The notes under the pieces are model-generated. The model saw only the letters and a list, made by a program, of their open reading frames with translations. It had not been told where the DNA came from and did not search any database. The translations under genes were made by a program, and so were the position numbers. From an uncultured Phycisphaerae bacterium (GTDB taxonomy: Bacteria > Planctomycetota > Phycisphaerae > Phycisphaerales > SM1A02), in the NCBI GenBank assembly GCA_937899935.1, contig CALCOW010000065.1, positions 1 through 5,356 of the forward strand: 5,356 nucleotides of DNA, written 5' to 3'. Shown here piece after piece: positions 1-5,316 of this stretch. How positions within the stretch are numbered: position 1 is the stretch's first letter; each line of letters begins with the position of its first letter.

Positions 1-177
1 GCTCACCGGCCCGGCACTCACAATTCCGTAAATAGCGAGCCCCAGTACGAAGGCCAGTAGCGCTTTGAATTTGACTGGAATCAGATTGGATCCCAATACC
101 GGCGCAAACATCATCAGACCTCCAATTCGGAAGATCACGAGAAGTGCAGCCGGTATATGAGGCACCAGTGTTTGCAA
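1..177 (-). CDS. fliR: FliR, flagellar export gate protein (N-terminal 59 residues, cut by window edge)
   Basis: FliR is an inner-membrane component of the flagellar type III export gate, where it assembles with FliP and FliQ. The visible part reads as a typical FliR start: a short amphipathic lead, then a hydrophobic stretch with the family pattern FRIGGLMMFAPVLGS (residues about 16-30), then NLIPVKFKALLAFVLGLAIY, entering the second membrane segment. I chose the TTG at 175-177 as the start. The frame has a TAA stop four codons upstream, no in-frame ATG or GTG lies between that stop and this TTG, and an AAGGA lies 9 nt before it. A CTG three codons upstream is the only alternative. It follows fliQ after 42 nt, as is usual. 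The remaining roughly 200 residues lie beyond the left edge. Family assignment is firm; the start codon is inferred. Confidence 0.9.
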   Translation of the reverse strand, partial: MQTLVPHIPAALLVIFRIGGLMMFAPVLGSNLIPVKFKALLAFVLGLAIYGIVSAGPVS

Positions 178-186
178 AGAAGTCAG

Positions 187-191
187 TCCTT
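187..191 (-). promoter_or_regulatory. Ribosome binding site of fliR (AAGGA)
   Basis: AAGGA sits 9 nt upstream of the TTG at 175-177 in the fliQ-fliR gap. It decides the fliR start, because the overlapping ATG at 201-203 opens a frame that does not encode FliR. Confidence 0.6.
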
Positions 192-219
192 AAAATCGCC
201 ATAGTTCACCCCTCGCACC

Positions 220-471
220 TCAGAACCAAACAAACATTTCGATTGCGAAATCTGTCATTTTGACCGTCAACCATCCCAGAATCGCAACGGCAACCAATAC
301 CATTGCCACGATCTTGGGAACAAAACTCAGCGTCTGCTCCTGCACTTGTGTCACCGCCTGCAAAAGGCTAATGAGCAAACCCACGATGAGACCAGCCCCA
401 AGAATTGGTGCTGAAATTAATAACGAGAGCATGAATGCCTGCCTGACAATGTCAACTGCATCACCTTCCAA
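220..471 (-). CDS. fliQ: FliQ, flagellar export gate protein
   Basis: FliQ is a small inner-membrane protein of the type III export gate; several copies pack around FliP and FliR. The 83-residue product has the usual family length and two hydrophobic hairpin segments (about residues 13-37 and 53-70), joined by the conserved loop QAVTQVQEQTLSFVPK (residues 38-53), which is diagnostic for FliQ and its injectisome homologues. The start is a TTG at 469-471 preceded by AGGAGG with a 6-nt spacer. An in-frame TTG at 496-498 would overlap fliP and add nine residues (a charged, Cys-containing lead) that FliQ proteins lack. No in-frame ATG exists near the start. The gene begins 10 nt after the fliP stop, and its ribosome binding site overlaps that stop, suggesting coupled translation. 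Confidence 0.95.
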   Translation of the reverse strand: MEGDAVDIVRQAFMLSLLISAPILGAGLIVGLLISLLQAVTQVQEQTLSFVPKIVAMVLVAVAILGWLTVKMTDFAIEMFVWF

Positions 472-477
472 GCAGCA

Positions 478-483
478 CCTCCT
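478..483 (-). promoter_or_regulatory. Ribosome binding site of fliQ (AGGAGG), overlapping the fliP stop
   Basis: A full AGGAGG begins inside the TAG stop codon of fliP and lies 6 nt before the TTG of fliQ. It is the strongest Shine-Dalgarno sequence in the window and fixes the non-ATG start. The overlap means ribosomes finishing fliP cover the fliQ start region. Confidence 0.75.
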
Positions 484-1378
484 ATGGACCACTGCCAAAG
501 ACAGGACCGGTCACGCCAACCGGACCTTCACCCTGAACGACACTTGCCAGAAGTGACCCCGCAACGAGCGCCCAACCATCAACAAGTACAAACAACAACA
601 ACTTAAAAGGAAGCGAGATGAGTACGGGTGGCAACATGAGCATTCCCATCGAAATCAAAATGCTCGCAATCACCATGTCAATGACAAGGAAAGGCAGAAA
701 GATACGGAAACCGATGAGAAATGCGGTCTTCAATTCACTGAGCACATAGGCCGGTATCAGTGAGATCATGTCGACGTCACTGCGCTGAAGTTCCTGTGGC
801 TGTGAAGTATCCACACCCCGGTAATTGAGAATCATGTACAAACTTGACCAATTACCGGTGGCCTCAAGTTGCCCAAACATAAAATCGCGGAGTGGCTGCT
901 TGGTACGGTCCCACGCCACCTCGTAGCTGACCTCTTCGCCCTGCGCATATGGCTGAATTCCCTCAACGTACATGCGCTCGAGCGTGGGCGTCATGACCAC
1001 AAGCGTGAGAAAGAGACTCAGCCCAACAACGACCTGACTTGGTGGCAGACCTTGCGTACCTAATGCTTGACGCAGCAAGCCAAAGACAATGACGAGACGA
1101 ATAAAACATGTACACAGAATCAGAATCGATGGCACGAGAGCAAGGATTGTCAACAGCAACATGATGTTAAGCACGGCGCTGAGACGGCCTTCTGTGCCAG
1201 GAATTGCGTCGGCGACATCTTGCAAAACTGTCAGAGGATTAGGATTTTCTAGGATCCCAGGATCCATAGGAGACACTTGAACTCCAACGGCTTGCTGCGC
1301 CGCGACAGGGATCGCACTACATGTAATTGCAACGCAAAACAGGAGAAACAAGTGTCGAGACCCACAACGAAAACTCAT
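482..1378 (-). CDS. fliP: FliP, flagellar export gate protein with signal peptide
   Basis: FliP is the main pore subunit of the flagellar type III export gate; five copies with FliR and FliQ form the secretion channel. The product is 298 residues, longer than the roughly 245 common in enterics. Residues 1-27 look like a cleavable signal peptide (hydrophobic core FLLFCVAI, likely cut after PVAA before QQ), as known for FliP of other bacteria. A periplasmic lead to about residue 65 follows. Membrane segments are at about 67-100 (with FIRLVIVFGLLRQALG), 115-131, and a C-terminal pair in 205-280. The C-terminal half carries the near-invariant run ELKTAFLIGFRIFLPFLVID (215-234) and then LISLPFKLLLFVLVDGW (253-269). 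The start ATG overlaps the fliO stop as ATGA, with GGGGAG 8 nt upstream. Residues 244-249 read MGMLML where many homologues have three consecutive Met. Assignment is certain. Confidence 0.98.
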   Translation of the reverse strand: MSFRCGSRHLFLLFCVAITCSAIPVAAQQAVGVQVSPMDPGILENPNPLTVLQDVADAIPGTEGRLSAVLNIMLLLTILALVPSILILCTCFIRLVIVFGLLRQALGTQGLPPSQVVVGLSLFLTLVVMTPTLERMYVEGIQPYAQGEEVSYEVAWDRTKQPLRDFMFGQLEATGNWSSLYMILNYRGVDTSQPQELQRSDVDMISLIPAYVLSELKTAFLIGFRIFLPFLVIDMVIASILISMGMLMLPPVLISLPFKLLLFVLVDGWALVAGSLLASVVQGEGPVGVTGPVFGSGP

Positions 1379-2286
1379 ACGCCCTGCTCCCCGCCAGGAG
1401 GCGCGTCATGAGAATGAAGTGACTTTGTGTTGGACTTACGAACACGAGTCAAATCGACTAACTCGCTTCCATCCTTGCTAGCCTCGCGACGCGAAGCACG
1501 TGCCAAGACAGATTGAACATCCTGACCATGATCAACATCACCGAGTGTCGGCGCGTCGTTGGCAGTAGCTTCCCAAGGGTCATCATGCATTGCATCCAGC
1601 ACTTTGGAAAACTTTTTCTTTGATGCAGCGGACTTCTTTCTCGAGAAGATTCGTTTGATGGCGCTCGTTGCTGACTGGCCGCCAAACCGAACTTGGCCAG
1701 CCTCCACCCGTGTCAACAGCGCCGCCACTTCATCGGGGTCAACCACTTCAGCCAGTGATTGCATCCCAGTCGGCGTCTGATGCACTAGCACGAGGCGTCG
1801 ACCCAGCTTGAGCAGAACCATTGATTGTTTGCGACCAGTCGGAAAACGGCCTAAGACCTCAAGAACACCGGAAGGACGGCGTCCACCGAGTGCACCAGAC
1901 ATGCCCGATGTCGCACCCATCCGACGTAATACGGCACGCAAAAGAAGGATGAGCGCTAGAACGCCCCCAAGAGCGAGGCCAACCCGCACAATTTCACTTT
2001 GTGTTGGGTCGTAGGTCGTGTTGTCATGATTGGTCGCAGCACCATCATTACCAGAGGCGATATCGAGCGCTCGACTCTCTTGTGGCGCACCAAGCGGTCG
2101 CTGTTCAATTTCAAGTGTCGGGAGAACTGTCTCAACCAGAGGTGATTCATCAGTCAAGGAGACCGGATTGTTCGCTTCGAGCAGCAGGGGCTGTTGGTCC
2201 CCGAAGGCGAGGCTGCCTAACGACCACACGCTCGCAAGTGCGAGTATTACAGCAAACCAATGTCCATCGACCTTTTCGGTCATCAT
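1375..2286 (-). CDS. fliO: FliO, export gate assembly protein, unusually long
   Basis: FliO is a bitopic membrane protein that helps assemble or stabilise the FliP ring of the export gate. At 303 residues this is about twice the length of typical FliO. Layout: signal-peptide-like N-terminus (1-29, hydrophobic core VILALASVWSLGSLAFG), an acidic, low-complexity periplasmic stretch (30-98), one membrane helix (about 100-120, VGLALGGVLALILLLRAVL), then the cytoplasmic FliO domain (about 138-195) with the pattern VLEVLGRFPTGRKQSMVLLKLGRRLVLVH. A Lys/Arg-rich patch (about 210-227) and a polar tail with no domain I recognise complete it. Position directly before fliP with an ATGA overlap supports the call. 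Two tandem ATG codons (2286 and 2283) are possible starts; AGGGA lies 4 nt before the first and 7 nt before the second. Sequence similarity in FliO is low in general, so the call rests on architecture, domain pattern and context. Confidence 0.88.
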   Translation of the reverse strand: MMTEKVDGHWFAVILALASVWSLGSLAFGDQQPLLLEANNPVSLTDESPLVETVLPTLEIEQRPLGAPQESRALDIASGNDGAATNHDNTTYDPTQSEIVRVGLALGGVLALILLLRAVLRRMGATSGMSGALGGRRPSGVLEVLGRFPTGRKQSMVLLKLGRRLVLVHQTPTGMQSLAEVVDPDEVAALLTRVEAGQVRFGGQSATSAIKRIFSRKKSAASKKKFSKVLDAMHDDPWEATANDAPTLGDVDHGQDVQSVLARASRREASKDGSELVDLTRVRKSNTKSLHSHDAPPGGEQGV

Positions 2287-2305
2287 GCCGTCCCTGGCTC
2301 TCTAA

Positions 2306-2325
2306 GCTCCGAATCCATCCGGAGC
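2306..2325 (-). other. Hairpin in the fliN-fliO gap
   Basis: A perfect 6-bp inverted repeat (GCTCCG / CGGAGC) flanks an 8-nt loop; in the minus-strand transcript a G-U pair would extend it to 7 bp. It begins 19 nt upstream of the fliO ATG and lies within the 83-nt gap between fliN and fliO. No U tract follows on the transcript side, so it does not look like an intrinsic terminator. It may be an mRNA processing or stability element, or chance. Confidence 0.35.
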
Positions 2326-2369
2326 CATTCATCTCAACACTAACACCAAAGAGGCATCAGCGCGTCTCC

Positions 2370-2921
2370 TCAGTTGGCGCCTTGGTTTTCCTCCACAATC
2401 TCGCCAATCCGTACACACAAAGTTTCGTCAACCACGAGCACTTCTCCACGTGCGACGAGTTGCCCATTAACGCGAATGTCAACAGGGTCACCAGCGGCAC
2501 GCTCTAGCTCGATCACTGAATCGGAGTTCAGACGCAGTACATCCTGCACATACATCCGTGTTCGACCCAGTTCAATTTGTACATCTAACTCCACATCATC
2601 CAGACGCTCCAAGCCAGAGCTCGCCGTTCCATTCACTCTTGACGTACTGGCGTCTGAATCTTCAAAGTGCGGCATCTGAAAAGTGTCGGCCGCATCGACC
2701 TGTTCGTCTGTGGTGGAAGCAACTTTCTCGGCAGCTTCAGCGACCTTCTCAAGTGCCTCGCTCGCATCTGTCATGCCAGTTCCATCAGAAGCAGAAGGTG
2801 GTGGTTGGTGTAATGGCGACGCTTCGACCGCTTCGGGAGCATTTTTCGGCTGCGCCGTTTGCTGTGGAACCGGCTGTTGAGGGGGTCGAGGGTTGAAACC
2901 CTGATCTGCTTGGTCAGCCAT
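2370..2921 (-). CDS. fliN: FliN, flagellar motor switch (C-ring) protein with long N-terminal linker
   Basis: FliN forms the base of the flagellar switch complex with FliM and binds the export chaperone-ATPase system. The C-terminal SpoA/FliN domain occupies about residues 106-178, opening with LDDVELDVQIELGRT and continuing through VLRLNSDSVIELERAAGDPVDI, then VNGQLVARGEVLVVDE and VRIGEIV; all are classical FliN positions. The N-terminal 100 residues are Pro/Gln/Ala-rich, then contain a short charged helix (about 53-69, SEALEKVAEAAEKVA), then an acidic Ser/Thr-rich linker. Start at 2919-2921 chosen: it has GGAG 9 nt upstream and begins MADQADQ. The frame stays open to an ATG at 3032, but that would add 37 Trp/Cys/Arg-rich residues without a clear ribosome site. 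Protein length is then 183. No fliM lies beside it, which is unusual. Confidence 0.93.
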   Translation of the reverse strand: MADQADQGFNPRPPQQPVPQQTAQPKNAPEAVEASPLHQPPPSASDGTGMTDASEALEKVAEAAEKVASTTDEQVDAADTFQMPHFEDSDASTSRVNGTASSGLERLDDVELDVQIELGRTRMYVQDVLRLNSDSVIELERAAGDPVDIRVNGQLVARGEVLVVDETLCVRIGEIVEENQGAN

Positions 2922-2999
2922 CCTTGGCGTCTCCGAAGGGGGTGGTAATCCGACGTCAATTCGTTCCCGACACCATTGCGGCGCGCGGCAACCATACCA

Positions 3000-3013
3000 G
3001 GCACTCCAGTGCC
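3000..3013. repeat. 14-nt perfect palindrome upstream of fliN
   Basis: GGCACTCCAGTGCC reads as GGCACT-CC-AGTGCC on the plus strand, with perfect 6-nt arms. It lies 79 nt before the chosen fliN start. It could be a dimeric regulator site or a short hairpin in the transcript; nothing shows which, and a chance palindrome is possible. Confidence 0.3.
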
Positions 3014-3028
3014 AACCTGCTTCATCGG

Positions 3029-3139
3029 TCATGAGAGGCCAAAAACTGAATATCTTCGGTTGGCCGAGGTTCGGTCATCCCCAGGTGGTCTCATACGCTC
3101 AGTAAATGACTGACTGAAATGGCCTGGAATCAGCCTCAT
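3029..3139 (-). CDS. Possible small ORF of 36 codons between fliL and fliN
   Basis: An ATG at 3137-3139 opens a 36-codon frame beginning MRLIPGHFSQ and ending FGLS. It starts 6 nt after the fliL stop, with GAGG 4 nt upstream overlapping that stop. Its TGA overlaps, as ATGA, the most upstream in-frame ATG (3030-3032) of the fliN frame. That pattern would suit translational coupling of fliL, this ORF and an extended fliN. The predicted peptide is Arg-rich and soluble, with no motif or membrane segment I recognise. Its length is within chance expectation, so I list it as a candidate only. Confidence 0.2.
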   Translation of the reverse strand: MRLIPGHFSQSFTERMRPPGDDRTSANRRYSVFGLS

Positions 3140-3145
3140 ACCGCC

Positions 3146-3682
3146 TCACATGCGGAAACCGGTGCCCATGACGATCACGCACTTCTCCAGCACTGGCTCA
3201 CCTGTTTCTGGATCATTGCCAAAGCGATCATTGAGCAGAACCAAAAGTTTGCGGGTCAGCGTCTCCAAGCGGGCCTCCTGGAAGTGGCTTGGATCAGCCG
3301 CCTTCCAAATGGCTGAAATCTCTGCTTTGATCTCATTGCCAAATTGGTCCAGATGGTCAGTCACGCGACCCTCTTGTTTCTTCCGCACTTGCACATAGAC
3401 CTCAGTGTCATAGAGATAGGTCACTCCCACCTTCGCATTTGGAAGGCGTGCACCGAGTACCTGAACCTCAACGATCCGATCATCGGCCATTTCAAGTAGC
3501 GCTAACGGACTTTCATCAGCCTGTGCTGCTGTCGGGCCACCGGTCAAATTGACCAGAAACAAAATAGCAGCAGCTTCAATAACAAGAATGGCCGCAACAA
3601 TACCAATCATGCGTCTGTTGAGCCGCCGGCTCGGATTTTCATTTTCACTTGCCGATGTGTCAGGGTTATTTCTCTGAGCCAT
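3146..3682 (-). CDS. fliL: FliL-like flagellar basal-body/stator-associated protein
   Basis: FliL is a single-pass inner-membrane protein that surrounds or supports the stator units. The 178-residue product has a basic, polar cytoplasmic N-terminus (1-24, RRLNRRM), one membrane helix (about 25-46, IGIVAAILVIEAAAILFLV) and a periplasmic domain with the strand-rich part VGVTYLYDTEVYVQVRKK (85-102), a helical part (about 107-155, with LETLTRKLLVLLNDRFG) and a closing strand KCVIVMGTGFRM. This architecture and the place right after motB identify it; residue identity to well-known FliL proteins looks low. The start at 3680-3682 is set by AAGGGGAG 7 nt upstream and lies 1 nt after the motB stop. 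An in-frame ATG at 3742 would overlap motB by 59 nt and is unlikely. Confidence 0.85.
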   Translation of the reverse strand: MAQRNNPDTSASENENPSRRLNRRMIGIVAAILVIEAAAILFLVNLTGGPTAAQADESPLALLEMADDRIVEVQVLGARLPNAKVGVTYLYDTEVYVQVRKKQEGRVTDHLDQFGNEIKAEISAIWKAADPSHFQEARLETLTRKLLVLLNDRFGNDPETGEPVLEKCVIVMGTGFRM

Positions 3683-3683
3683 C

Positions 3684-4448
3684 TTAGAACTCCCCTTGTA
3701 CCAGGCTTGGTGACGTAAAGTCTGCATCCTGATTGAATTCATTAATCATCTGTTCAGTTAGTATGATCTCAACACGACGATTCTCTGCAACATCATTGAG
3801 ATTCAACGCACGTGGATTGACCGGCTCACGCATCCCGACTGCTTCAAGTCGAAACACACGATCTTCAATACCAAAATCAACCAGTGCTTCTTTCACATTT
3901 CTCGCACGATGAAAACTGAGATCGTCCAGATCCTCCCAAGAACTTCTAGGATCAAGGTATTTTGCAGCGGCATGGCCGCGAACAATCACCTTGTTAGAAC
4001 GTCCCGCCAACAAGGTGGCGAGCTGCTCAAGTTCTGTTCGACCTTCGGCACTAATCGTCGCCGATCCTTCTTGAAAAGTTGTTGGACCACCAATCGTAAA
4101 GACAATCCCCTCGCGTATCCGCGTGACCCGCAAATGAGGGCCATCGAGCCCTTGGGCGTCGTTCTGACTTTCTTGCTGCTGAGCATCATTCTCGACTGCA
4201 ATTTCTTCGAGAACCTCCACCATCGAATTCAAGGGCACATCATCGACTGGCATCACACCAACGCCGCCGGAATAGCCGAAGGCGTCTTTAATGGCGGTGA
4301 TCACACGCTGATATTCATGGTCTTTCTTGAGTTCAGAAAACATCTGCAGCAGAATAAAAAAGCACAGCAGCAATGCCATCATGTCACCGAAGGTGACAAT
4401 CCATCCGGGTGTTTCGCGAAGCTTCTTTTTACGGCGAGAAGATCGCAT
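3684..4448 (-). CDS. motB: MotB, stator protein with peptidoglycan-binding domain
   Basis: MotB is the stator subunit that carries the ion-binding aspartate and anchors the stator to the cell wall. The 254-residue product has a basic N-terminus (1-13), then the diagnostic segment TPGWIVTFGDMMALLLCFFILL (from residue 13), with the essential ion-binding Asp at residue 22. A plug/linker region follows (about 40-105), then an OmpA-like domain: FQEGSATIS (125-133), VIVRGHAAA (154-162), LSFHRARNVKEALVDFGI (177-194), and ENRRVEIIL (222-230). The usual GHTD reads GHAA, so the Asp that contacts diaminopimelate in OmpA is Ala here, while the conserved Arg in HRAR (181 or 183) is kept. The gene starts 3 nt after motA, with GGGAGG 11 nt upstream inside motA. 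Assignment is certain; the wall-binding mode is open. Confidence 0.97.
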   Translation of the reverse strand: MRSSRRKKKLRETPGWIVTFGDMMALLLCFFILLQMFSELKKDHEYQRVITAIKDAFGYSGGVGVMPVDDVPLNSMVEVLEEIAVENDAQQQESQNDAQGLDGPHLRVTRIREGIVFTIGGPTTFQEGSATISAEGRTELEQLATLLAGRSNKVIVRGHAAAKYLDPRSSWEDLDDLSFHRARNVKEALVDFGIEDRVFRLEAVGMREPVNPRALNLNDVAENRRVEIILTEQMINEFNQDADFTSPSLVQGEF

Positions 4449-4451
4449 AAA

Positions 4452-5234
4452 TCAAGCAGCCTCCCGTCGAACCTGTTGTGTGAGACGCACACTTGGTGGC
4501 AAGAACGTGAGTAACTTAGACTCAACATTACGTGGGTTATCGCCAGACTGAATAGACATCACACCTTGAATGATCATGGTCTTCAGGAGTGTCTCTTCAG
4601 CGGTCCGAGCGCCCAACTTATCGGCCATAGGCAAGAAGACCACATTGGCTATCAACGCGCCATACAGCGTCGTCAATAATGCAGCGGCCATACCAGCGCC
4701 AATCGCCTTGGGATCATCCATACCTGAGAGCATGGCGACCAGACCGATAAGGGTACCAATCATGCCCATTGCTGGCGCAATATCTTTCCAGGACTTAAAG
4801 ACGCCGGACGCCTCACCATGTCGATGGGCCATTAACTCGATGTCATTATTTAGTTTGGCTTCGATAGTGTCCGCATCGGTACCATCGACCACCATTCCAA
4901 TAGCGGTTTGTAAAAAAGGGTTACTAATTTCCCCCATCTGGCCCTCTAAGGCGATGACACCGTCTCTTCTAGAGATATTTGCCATCGAAACAATCTGCTC
5001 GATAAGTTGGCCTGGGTCTTCATTACTATTTAGGATCGTTTTCATCAAAACTTTCGCCCAAGCATTTATAAACTCGGGCAGAGTGGAACGCATAAGTAGC
5101 GCGGCAATAGATCCTCCAAAGACAATAACGACCGAAGCAGGGTCGATGAACGCGCCGATACCCGCGGCACTGTCCATCGCCCAGAAGATGAGGCCTAGTA
5201 CACCGACTAGGCCAATAACAGTTGCAATATCCAT
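4452..5234 (-). CDS. motA: MotA/PomA-type stator ion channel protein
   Basis: MotA is the four-helix stator subunit that surrounds MotB and pushes on FliG to turn the rotor. The 260-residue product has membrane helices at about 4-20, 31-48, 152-171 and 181-201. The cytoplasmic loop holds SRRDGVIALE (88-97), with Arg90 and Glu97 at the places of the FliG-contacting charged residues. The third helix begins DIAPAMGMIGTLIGLVAML with the conserved Pro and Thr161; the fourth contains ALLTTLYGALIANVVF with paired Thr188-189. Asp31 in AFIDPAS, the paired Thr and MDDPKAIG are features of sodium-driven PomA, so sodium coupling is inferred. The ATG at 5232-5234 gives MDIAT, matching the PomA start MDLAT. 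No clear Shine-Dalgarno sequence precedes it. It is the first gene of the operon in this window. Confidence 0.97.
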   Translation of the reverse strand: MDIATVIGLVGVLGLIFWAMDSAAGIGAFIDPASVVIVFGGSIAALLMRSTLPEFINAWAKVLMKTILNSNEDPGQLIEQIVSMANISRRDGVIALEGQMGEISNPFLQTAIGMVVDGTDADTIEAKLNNDIELMAHRHGEASGVFKSWKDIAPAMGMIGTLIGLVAMLSGMDDPKAIGAGMAAALLTTLYGALIANVVFLPMADKLGARTAEETLLKTMIIQGVMSIQSGDNPRNVESKLLTFLPPSVRLTQQVRREAA

Positions 5235-5289
5235 ATTTTGTTAACCGGTAAAACTTCTAGAATTGACTTTGCATGCTTCAAGAATTTCA

Positions 5290-5316
5290 TTATCGGCCAA
5301 AATCACTGTCTCTTAA
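5290..5316 (-). promoter_or_regulatory. Candidate FliA (sigma-28) flagellar promoter upstream of motA
   Basis: On the minus strand GCCGATAA (5290-5297) matches the sigma-28 -10 consensus exactly. A TTAA (5313-5316) stands 15 nt upstream, the usual spacing, differing from the TAAA -35 consensus at one base. A start of transcription near 5283 would give a leader of about 50 nt before motA. A weaker sigma-70-like pair, TTGAAG (5276-5281) and TAGAAG (5254-5259) with 16 nt between, lies downstream as an alternative. Inference from sequence only. Confidence 0.6.

Larger units (their letters stand above)
2922..3145 (-). other. Interval between fliL and fliN where fliM would be expected
   Basis: These 224 nt carry no gene I can assign. 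In related operons fliM (about 1 kb) occupies this place. I see no FliM-like remnant in any minus-strand frame. The interval holds a 36-codon ORF (listed separately), a 14-nt palindrome, and a weak sigma-70-like pair (ATGACC, 18 nt, GATATT) on the minus strand around 3050-3080. The part from 3032 down is open in the fliN frame but has non-coding-like composition. Confidence 0.5.

Noticed and set aside
201..203. ATG in the fliQ-fliR gap as a start of fliR
   Set aside because: Its frame gives a polar, non-FliR translation; the FliR frame is a different one that starts after the TAA just downstream.
260..556. Open frame of 98 codons on the plus strand
   Set aside because: It lies opposite fliQ and the end of fliP, has no recognisable product, and the minus-strand genes explain the sequence fully.
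2001..2507. Plus-strand open frame of 168 codons across the fliN-fliO gap
   Set aside because: It is antisense to fliO and fliN, Arg/Ser-rich, without motifs, and has no convincing ribosome site.
2993..3015. Sigma-54-like sequence on the minus strand (TGGCAC followed by TGCC) ahead of fliN
   Set aside because: The spacing between the GG and GC elements is one base short of the strict -24/-12 spacing; the match derives from the 14-nt palindrome.
3055..3085. CCGA-ACC-TCGG inverted repeat as a terminator between fliL and fliN
   Set aside because: The stem is only 4 bp and no U tract follows directly.
3683..3742. Upstream ATG of fliL inside motB
   Set aside because: It would overlap motB by 59 nt and add 20 unmatched residues, while the ATG at 3682 has a strong ribosome site 7 nt upstream.
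4570..5244. Long plus-strand open frame of 224 codons opposite motA
   Set aside because: It is the antisense shadow of a strongly conserved MotA; hydrophobic composition follows from the complementary codons.
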